A DNA stretch of 23,216 nt from NCBI GenBank assembly GCA_964422865.1, contig CAYRCU010000016.1:1-23216 (forward strand). Direction: 5' to 3'. The notes below the pieces were generated by a model that ran no database searches, had not been told where the DNA came from, and worked only from the letters and a program-made list of their open reading frames with translations. Numbering within the stretch: the first letter of the stretch is position 1; the number at the start of each line of letters is the position of its first letter. Both the position numbers and the translations under genes were made by a program. Source of the stretch: CAYRCU01 sp964422865 (lineage in GTDB: Bacteria; Patescibacteriota; Microgenomatia; UBA8517). Below, piece after piece: positions 15,501-22,500 of this stretch.

Positions 15501-17950
15501 TGCGTTTTGTGAGCCATCGGCATAAAGAAAAACTGGTTTGTATACGTTACTGCCTACGTCTGAAAATCGAAGAAGATAGCCATCAACAGTTGTCCCTTTG
15601 GAAAGAAGATATTCATGAGTAGTAGACTGGCTGGCTTTGAACTTAGCCCAAGCGTTGATAGAGAAAGAATTGGTAGTCATGTCAGCAACATTGCTATTGC
15701 CGGCGGCAATATAGCTGTTTTCGTCGTCAAACTGTACACTATTTCCAAACTTCCCTCCTACTTGGTGTAGGACGGTGTAAGTGCAGGTGTCTGGGGCGGC
15801 GGAAAAGGCGGGGGAGACTGTAAAAGTTTGGGTACTGCCGGTATAGTCGCTTATTATTCGCTCTTCGTCAGCTGAAAGCGGGCAGGTGGCGTCGTCTGTT
15901 ATTTTTAGGATCATGTTGTTGTAGGCGTCGTCGGTGCTTGAGAGAGTGCCGTCGGTGTCTATCAGGGTTGTGGTGGTGTTGCCTGAGGCGTCTGAGGTGC
16001 CTGTTTCCTGGGCATTGGTGAGAGTGCCGGTGTTGCCGTTGCCGGACTTATCAGCTACAGAGGTGCCGCTGGCTTCGTCCATGGGCCAGTAGCCCACTAG
16101 GCCGTCGTTTAAAAAACTGGTGTCGGCTATACCCAAGACGGCACTGGAGCCGGCGGAGGCGGCGCCATTGATGTAGTCTTGCTTGATTTCAGCTGCACTT
16201 CTGGCATATGGGTAAATTTTTACTTCATCTATGAGCCCATTCCAGTTGTAGGTAGTGGAACTGAGAGTACCGATAAACCATGTGCCAGATGAGCCAAATG
16301 TTCCGTCGTTTGAGGCAGATGCTGTTTCTATGCCATCCTGATAGAGTTTAATTGTTGAACCGTCTATTGTGACAGCAACATGTTGCCATTTATTTTTTGG
16401 GACTGCGGTGTTGCTAACGTGCCATTGTTGAGAAGTGCAGCCTGCGCAGTAAAAAGCCAAGTTTCCGTTTCCAGTTGGATCGTTTATTCCAAATCTGAAG
16501 GGACCACTGCCACCTCTGATGATCATTTGTTGAGTTTCTCCTCCGGTTCCATCACCTCGCCATTGTACCCAAGCTGTTATGGTTATTTTGTTGGAAATAT
16601 TACCCAAGGTTGGTGGGGAGCTGATTGTTACATAATCGCTTTGATCTCGGTCAAAATCTAAACATTTGCCGGAAATACATTGGTCTTCGCTTTGCCAGGT
16701 GGCGCCGTTGATTGCTCCATCATTGCCGTTTTGGGTAGCGTCACAGACATCATTTGTCCCACCTGAGCAGGTATTGTCTGCTCCTTCATCGAATTTCCAG
16801 TAGGCAACAGGGCCGGGAGTGGTTTCTTCAGAAGCTAGGGAAACTGTGGGTTCGTTGGCGGTGTTTTTTCTGACCCTCAAGTTGTCAAAGTATCCTTCTA
16901 GATAGCTAGTTCCTTCAGGGAATTGAGCGAGGTGGAGATATAAACTGCCGGACGGAATATTTGTGGAGGAAGTGGCTAATTCGGAGTCGTTGACAGAGAT
17001 AGAGCTGGTAGTTGAATTCCATTTGATGGAGAGTTTGTTCCAGCTTGATCTTGTGAAATCTGCACTTGTTTTGGTGGCTGTATCTGAGGCTTCGGTTATG
17101 AACTGATCGTTGTATTGATCGGGTACGTCGCAATTACCTGTTATGACGACCTGGTTGGCTGCATCATTGTTGCATCCTCCGGTAAGCGATGTTGAATCAC
17201 TAAAGCCAATTGGTGAACTGTGGGCATTGTCGCTGGTGGCGTAATAGTCTAGATCGAAAGTGGAGCCGACGGAAAAAGTTGGGGAAGTGAGATAAGCTTC
17301 AGTTTTGTCCCAGCCGCTGCCGTTGTCTGGGTCGAGCCAGAGGGCCTTGCTGGAGTCAACACCGTTATCGGTGGTGAATTTCATCTGGCCGCTATTGATA
17401 CTGATATCTGTCCAACCGGCATTAGCAAGATCGGTGACATCAGAGTAACTTTCGAAGTTTTCAAAATAAATGAAGGTGTTTGTTGGGTTTTGATTGTTGT
17501 TGGCGCTGGGGTTGCCATAATATACGTAGATATAGCCGTTGTCCGCAGGAATGGTGGGAACCTTGACCCAGATTTTAGTAGTTGATTGATTGCAGGTGTT
17601 GGCTGAGGGGTTGAGTTCGATCCAGTGGGGGAGAAGCTGGCCGTTGTGGTCCGTGATTCTGATATCATTGCAATTTGATTGCATTTTGCCGTCGGTGATG
17701 AGGGTGGCAGTGTCGAGAGTGATTTGGATTTGGAAGTCGGTCAGGTCGGATGATTCGTTGTTTGTAATGTCAACTCTTTGGCGGTGCTGCCAGTGGTCGT
17801 TCCACCAATCGGCTTTTGTGTTTGCTGGCTTGAAGGCGGCGAGAGCTATTATTGGGGCAAGAATGAGGATTAGGCCGAGGGAAATCCAGGTTCTCAGGCG
17901 TAAGCGCCTGAAAGTATTTAGTATGTAGTATTTAGGGTTTAGGGATTTTA
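12519..17950 (-). CDS. Giant DUF2341 plus six-LamG surface protein (5' end in gap)
   Basis: The first ATG in frame is at 17684, but the frame stays open to the gap and the extra part is clearly protein. It has a membrane/signal segment (TWISLGLILILAPIIALAAF) and then the start of a DUF2341 domain (ADWWNDHWQHRQRVDITNN), which continues past 17684 (CNDIRITDHNGQLLPHWIEL). The true start is therefore in or next to the gap. After DUF2341 and a lectin-like segment come six LamG (concanavalin A-like) domains beginning near 16805, 16098, 15228, 14528, 13822 and 13193, each opening with (V/I)A(Y/H)WKFDE-like motifs and ending with (K/R)IYNYARTPEQV-like motifs; linkers carry a VLG motif. More than 1800 residues in all. 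There is no sortase motif or C-terminal helix (it ends SSIYFGP). It is probably an exported glycan-binding or adhesion protein. Confidence 0.85.
17914..17950. repeat. Family 1 repeat at the left gap edge
   Basis: AGTATTTAGTATGTAGTATTTAGGGTTTAGGG runs to the first N. The same family lies beyond the gap at 18230-18262, so repeats probably broke the assembly here. Confidence 0.7.
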
Positions 17951-18050
17951 NNNNNNNNNNNNNNNNNNNNNNNNNNNNNNNNNNNNNNNNNNNNNNNNNN
18001 NNNNNNNNNNNNNNNNNNNNNNNNNNNNNNNNNNNNNNNNNNNNNNNNNN
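17951..18050. other. Scaffold gap (100 N)
   Basis: Exactly 100 N, a conventional placeholder, so the true length is unknown. It hides the start of the LamG gene and the end of the four-helix-bundle gene. Any reading frame drawn across it is artificial. Confidence 0.98.
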
Positions 18051-18216
18051 TATTGCTTGTAATGGACACTGCCGACCTTCGCATTTGATCTGATAATCCG
18101 TAGGTTTCTTCTTTTGGGAATTTTTTTGTGGTTTTGTAAATTTTCAGTACCAGCTGGTGAGATTTTTCCCAGGCATTTAATTTTGTAAAACTGGTTATTT
18201 TTTCATTTTTTTTCAT
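18051..18216 (-). CDS. Four-helix-bundle protein, S23/IVP family (3' end in gap)
   Basis: 55 residues are visible from the ATG at 18216: LNAWEKSHQLVLKIYKTTKK, FPKEETYGLSDQMRRSAVSI. The W-(x)-(K/S)-(A/S)H-L-V pattern and the FP-x-E-x-x-GL-x-x-Q-x-R-R-(S/A) signature are those of the four-helix-bundle family, which is related to proteins encoded in 23S rRNA intervening sequences and, distantly, to Avd of diversity-generating retroelements. Members are about 110-130 residues, so roughly half is lost in the gap. Function is unknown. It is preceded by family 1 and family 3 repeats. Confidence 0.85.
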
Positions 18217-18229
18217 TTTCTCTATTCTT

Positions 18230-18262
18230 TTCCTAAATACTAGCCCCTAGATACTAGATACT
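18230..18262. repeat. Family 1 repeat upstream of the four-helix-bundle gene
   Basis: TCCTAAATACTAGCCCCTAGATACTAGATACT, opposite in sense to the copy at 11404-11460. Confidence 0.7.
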
Positions 18263-18264
18263 AA

Positions 18265-18326
18265 TTTTATTGATTGAAAATTGTAAATTGGTTATTGAAA
18301 ATTTGGTGTTTTTCATTGACTTTTTA
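18265..18326. repeat. Family 3 repeat, copy A (62 bp)
   Basis: Identical over 62 bp to 18911-18972 (core TTGAAAATTGTAAATTGG, end CATTGACTTTTTA). The stop codon of the NYN gene at 18313 falls inside this copy. Confidence 0.9.
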
Positions 18327-18909
18327 TTGGTTTTTTTATAGAATGCTTGTAATTGTGCCCCCGGGAGACCGGGGGATTATTTATTTTGAGATAGGTAAGT
18401 CTTGTTAGAAACAGTTTGTTTATCTTCCAAAGTTCTTTTCCCACATGCCCTTGTTCATATATAACCATGACCTGCTTTTCTTTTTTGATTAAGTATTTAT
18501 AAAGTGGTGCGAAATCTCCATCTCCGCTGAAAAATAGAAATGATTTGTAATTTTTGTCGATTTGTTCATAGACATCCATGCATATTTCGATATCGAAGTC
18601 GCACTTTCTTTTTTTGAGCCTCTCTCCCTCAAAATAGCCTACCGTGATATATTTGACGGGCTTTGTTGTTACTTTGAAGCCCGCTTTTCTCATATTTTTC
18701 AGAAATTCTTTTGACTTTTTGTTTTTATCTGTTCCAAAGTAGAAATTTATTGATTTAATTTCTTTGTATGCTTTAAGGTATTTTAAAAGGATTTTGGGAT
18801 CTATTTCGTTTTTTATGGCATGTTTCCATTTATAGACGTTTGCCCAGTCGATGTATACAGCGGTTTTACCTTTTAATTTGAGAGTTTGTGCTTTTTTAGT
18901 TTTGGTCAT
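18313..18909 (-). CDS. NYN/LabA-like domain protein (putative ribonuclease), copy 1
   Basis: 198 residues. The NYN domain is a PIN-like nuclease fold with a cluster of metal-binding acids. Visible: Asp21 in VYIDWANVY, the strand SINFYFGTD, acids in CDFDIEICMD, the SGDGDF motif and GHVGKELWKINK near the end of the domain. The acidic set looks complete, so an RNase-type activity is plausible, but the substrate is unknown. The C-terminal tail (NPPVSRGHNYKHSIKKPIKSQ region) is odd: it is encoded by a GC-rich palindrome and then by family 3 repeat sequence, which supplies the stop. The start ATG and MTKTKKA are shared with the second NYN gene. Confidence 0.85.
   Translation of the reverse strand: MTKTKKAQTLKLKGKTAVYIDWANVYKWKHAIKNEIDPKILLKYLKAYKEIKSINFYFGTDKNKKSKEFLKNMRKAGFKVTTKPVKYITVGYFEGERLKKRKCDFDIEICMDVYEQIDKNYKSFLFFSGDGDFAPLYKYLIKKEKQVMVIYEQGHVGKELWKINKLFLTRLTYLKINNPPVSRGHNYKHSIKKPIKSQ
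18358..18375. repeat. GC-rich palindrome in the NYN copy 1 tail
   Basis: CCCCCGG, loop GAGA, CCGGGGG: a perfect 7-bp stem inside the C-terminal codons. On the plus strand it is followed by ATTATTTATTTT; on the coding strand no T run follows. A similar palindrome ends the second NYN gene. Confidence 0.8.
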
Positions 18910-18972
18910 TTTTTATTGATTGAAAATTGTAAATTGGTTATTGAAAATTTGGTGTTTTTCATTGACTTTTTA
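18887..18972. repeat. Family 3 repeat, copy B
   Basis: Bases 18887-18949 are identical over 63 bp to 19505-19567, and 18911-18972 are identical over 62 bp to 18265-18326. It includes the start codon and first codons of NYN copy 1 and its upstream region. Confidence 0.9.
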
Positions 18973-18993
18973 CAAGTTTTTGTTACAATAAAC

Positions 18994-19527
18994 TTACGAT
19001 AACTTCCCCCGCCGTTGGCGGGGTGATTTTTTTGTTCTTCTGATTTCTTTTTTTATTTTTTCCAAAGGGAGATAATAGTCTGTCAGATTAATGAGTTCTT
19101 TTGAAATATGACCTCTGGCTGAGATGACGATGTCACCCGAAGCCAGTACTACTGTGTCGTATTGATTCTTTTCTTGCATAGCGTCTATTGTGAGTTCGAC
19201 GTCAACGTTTGCTTTTTCTATTATTTTCTTTTTTGTTTTTATTATTTTAATTGGTTTTCTTATTACTCTGTATCCGAAGGTTTCCAGTTTTGCTAAAAAT
19301 TTTAATTGTTTGATATTCTCCGGATTGTACCCGGTGTAATAATTTATTTTTTTGGCATTGTATTTTTCAAATAGGAATTTAAAGAATTTTTTGTAATCGA
19401 CCTCGAACCCGATTGTTTTTTGGGAGTAAAACATGTTGGCTGCGTCTATATACACGTGTGCTTTTTGTTTTTCTACCATTTTTTTTGTAGGTTGCTTGTA
19501 ATTGTGTGCTTTTTTAGTTTTGGTCAT
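18994..19527 (-). CDS. NYN/LabA-like domain protein, copy 2, with internal deletion
   Basis: 177 residues. NYN features: VYIDAANMF, INYYTGYNPENIK, acids in NVDVELTIDAM, then VVLASGD, which runs directly into IVISARGHISKEL. Family members, including the neighbour at 18313, have about 17 residues between these, containing the (S/G)DF motif and the following helix. An in-frame loss of about 51 bp has removed part of the acidic site, so catalysis may be lost. The tail (KSPRQRRGKLS) is encoded by a GC-rich palindrome. It shares MTKTKKA and its upstream sequence with NYN copy 1, with which it forms a tandem pair. It could be a decaying gene. Confidence 0.82.
   Translation of the reverse strand: MTKTKKAHNYKQPTKKMVEKQKAHVYIDAANMFYSQKTIGFEVDYKKFFKFLFEKYNAKKINYYTGYNPENIKQLKFLAKLETFGYRVIRKPIKIIKTKKKIIEKANVDVELTIDAMQEKNQYDTVVLASGDIVISARGHISKELINLTDYYLPLEKIKKEIRRTKKSPRQRRGKLS
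19007..19033 (+). terminator. Hairpin with T run, plus-strand sense
   Basis: CCCCGCC (19007-19013), loop GTT, GGCGGGG (19017-19023), then TGA and seven T. It has intrinsic-terminator form on the plus strand but lies within the last codons of a minus-strand gene, with no plus-strand gene upstream. It may stop antisense transcription or be a mobile palindrome. Confidence 0.4.
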
Positions 19528-19567
19528 TTTTTATTGATTGAAAATTGTAAATTGGTTATTGAAAATT
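19505..19567. repeat. Family 3 repeat, copy C (63 bp)
   Basis: Identical to 18887-18949. It spans the start of NYN copy 2 and reaches to within 2 nt of the stop codon of the tail-fibre gene. Confidence 0.9.
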
Positions 19568-19569
19568 AA

Positions 19570-22500
19570 TTACCAAATTGCCAGCCAATCGATTTGAGCT
19601 TCTTTGATCGGCGCTATGTCCACGTTTATGGTAAAGCCTGTTTCGTCTTTGTCTGTTATCCAAATATTTGTGTTGTAGTTTGGTGTGGCTGTAATGGTTT
19701 GGGGTGGTTCTGTCCACTCTCTTTCTACTCTTATTTGTGTTTCTCCTGCGGGGAGAGCAACAGTTCCTCTGAAATTGTCATTTCCCAGAATCATGCCTTC
19801 GGTGAGCTTAATATTTCCGTCTTGGTCTATTTCAACTTTTCCGTTCATGATGTCTACGCTTCCCAGTTCAAGTGACTGGAGTTTTAGGGTTCCGATGGCG
19901 TCTATTGAGAGCTCGGTGGGGTCAATGCTTATCCCTCCTATGGAAAGCATTCCTGTAATGGTAGTGTCGGCCAGAGTGGAGGTTCCTATTACCATAAGGT
20001 CTGTTGTGGTGAGGGAAGTGATGTTGAAATTATCAATTTTCAAATTTTCAATTTCCAATGAATTTTCAATGTCAAAGGTTTCAATGCCGGCGATTTGTTC
20101 TTTGAGAGCGGTGAGCTCTTCCTCAAGAGCGGTTGTTTTTGTTTCAAGATCCAGGATTTTTGAGCCTTGGCTTGTTAGCTCCAGCTCGATTGATTCAATC
20201 AGTGCTTGGTTTGAAAATTGTTCATTGAAAATTGAGAATTGGTTGAGCTGTTCCTGCTGTTCCTGCAGTCCTTTGACAAGATAGGGCACTAGATGATGGT
20301 ATTCAATGCTCCAAGTGTTTTCAGGATCACTGGGTTTATCTACTACCTGAGGTAGTATTTCATAAACATCCTGGGCAATCATTCCTGTCCAGCGGCCTCT
20401 TTGGGCCCAGTTGGGATTATCTTTCCAGTTAAAGTCAACCACTTTAAGCTGGTTTATTATATCCAGTGCGCTTATCTGGCTTTCCTCGATATTTTCTTTC
20501 AGGCGTACGTCTGATGCTGTTACATTTATGCTCGCATTTCCTATGTACATGGTGGTGGTGCTTGCGCCGTTACTGGCATCGTCAAATAAATTGGCATCTG
20601 CATCTGCTCCTATGTGTACTCCTGTAGTGAAATAGCCGTTTCCTGCAACGTGGAGGGTGTCTGTGGGGGAGGTGGTGCCAATGCCGACGCTGCCATCCGT
20701 TTCTATATAAAATTTAGCATCAGCTGCATTAAGACCAATGAAGAATTCGTTTCCATCTCCTAAAGAATCACCATCAGTAGATCCTAGCATCCAGTCAATT
20801 GATCCTGCAGTTTTTAAAGATAAATAGGCGCCTTTTGTTGAACTGCCTTTGTCTAGAGCTAAAGTTGCATTTGAAGCTGCGTCTAATAAAATCGATTCAG
20901 CTCCATCTCCAGCGACTTCAAGTGTATTGTTTGGACTAGTAGTTCCAATTCCCACATTTCCCTCAACAATTAAACCATTTGTTGGAGCTACTGAAGTTCC
21001 TGAGTAAGTGGCTCCGATTGCTACTCCTCCTTCTACATCCAGTTTTGATTGGGGAGTGGTGGTGCCAATGCCGATGAGGCCGGAGGAGTTGACCATAAAG
21101 TAGTCGCCATTGCCACCGGCAGAGGAGCTGACAAAAAGGTCGCCAACTAATTCTAGTTTAGCGTCAGGACCCTCGTCGCCAATGCCAATGTTGCCACCGG
21201 CGTCAATAACGAAACGATCGTTGGTGCCAAGTGCGGTACCTTCGGAGATGCGGAAACTTTCATTAGTGTCGTCGGCGCCTATGGTCCAGTTGGTACCCTC
21301 GGTAGATTCGTTGAAGATTATCTGGGCGTCGGCACCGGAGCCGGCACCGGAGCTGATTTTGAGAACTGAGGCAGAAGCGGCTTGGTGAAGGTGGAGTGGG
21401 TTGTCTGGGGAAGTGGTGCCAATGCCGACGTTGCCGTTATTTCCAATAACAAATTCAGCTGTACTGTCATTATCTGGATCAAATTTAAATCCACGACTTC
21501 CATCACCGACTGCTCCATCTCGTGTGAACCAAACGTTATCATCGCTATCGGAATAGGTAATATCTACATATCTTGCCGGACTCCAACTTGTGTTAGTTAA
21601 ACGCAGGGTGGGATTATTTGCGTTGGATATATCAAGATGTTTATTTGGACTTGTGGTGCCAATGCCGACGTTGCCGGAGGGGTCAATGAGCAGCCTGTTG
21701 ACATTTGCAGTTTTATCTTTAATAGAGAAAGCACCTGGATGAACGTTACCGGGGTTGAGCCCAACAAACCAGCTGCGGGTGGGACTGACGAGCTTGGTGC
21801 CGATGTCATACTCAAAGTTGGTGGCTTGGATGGTAAGCTGAGTTTGTTGGCTTTTGTAGAGGTGGAGGATGGAGCCGGGTGCGCTGGTGCCGATGCCAAT
21901 TCGGTTGACGCTGGCGTCGACGTAGAACATGTTAGGTATACCATCTGATTCAATTTTGAAATCATAGTCGCCGCCGTCTTCGTTGAAGATGGCGTCGCCA
22001 CGGACGTCGAGGAGGGCGCTGGGGGATATGGTGCCGATGCCGACGTTGCCCCCATTGAAATACGAATCTCCATTGGTATTGAGTTTTAAAGCTACAGTTG
22101 AGCCATCATTGGAGTAGAGATTGACAAATGGATAAGCTGACAATGTGTTTACGTTGAGCATATCTTTACCATCAGTTTGTTCAAGTAGGAGGACGTTATT
22201 GTTAGAGGTGCCTTGAACATTTAGGACGTAGGAGGGACTTGTTGTTCCAATCCCAACGTTGCCGGAAGCATCAATGCGCATTGATTCTGATGTACGATAT
22301 TCCACAACCATGTTTCTTGATAATCTAACTGAACCTCCAGCATAATTGATATTTAGATTTCTGCTTGTCCCGGTGTCGTTGTACATATTGAGCTGATCTC
22401 CGGCTCCGTCAATTTGTATGTAGTGACCTCCAGTGGCTGGGTTTGTGGTGTCTCCATAGATTCTTAAGTTATCGCCCCAAATTTTACTGTATTGGGTTGT

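Noticed and set aside
17932..18216. A continuous four-helix-bundle protein ending KIPKP across the gap
   Set aside because: The frame crosses 100 placeholder N, so the last residues come from unrelated sequence left of the gap.
18265..19567. CRISPR array formed by the repeated 62-63 bp units
   Set aside because: There are only three copies, spaced by whole genes, with no regular spacers and no cas genes.
19685..20284. 199-residue plus-strand open frame opposite the right tail-fibre gene
   Set aside because: Composition is Ser-rich, as expected from reading opposite Glu/Leu-rich codons, and the minus-strand protein has clear S74 motifs.
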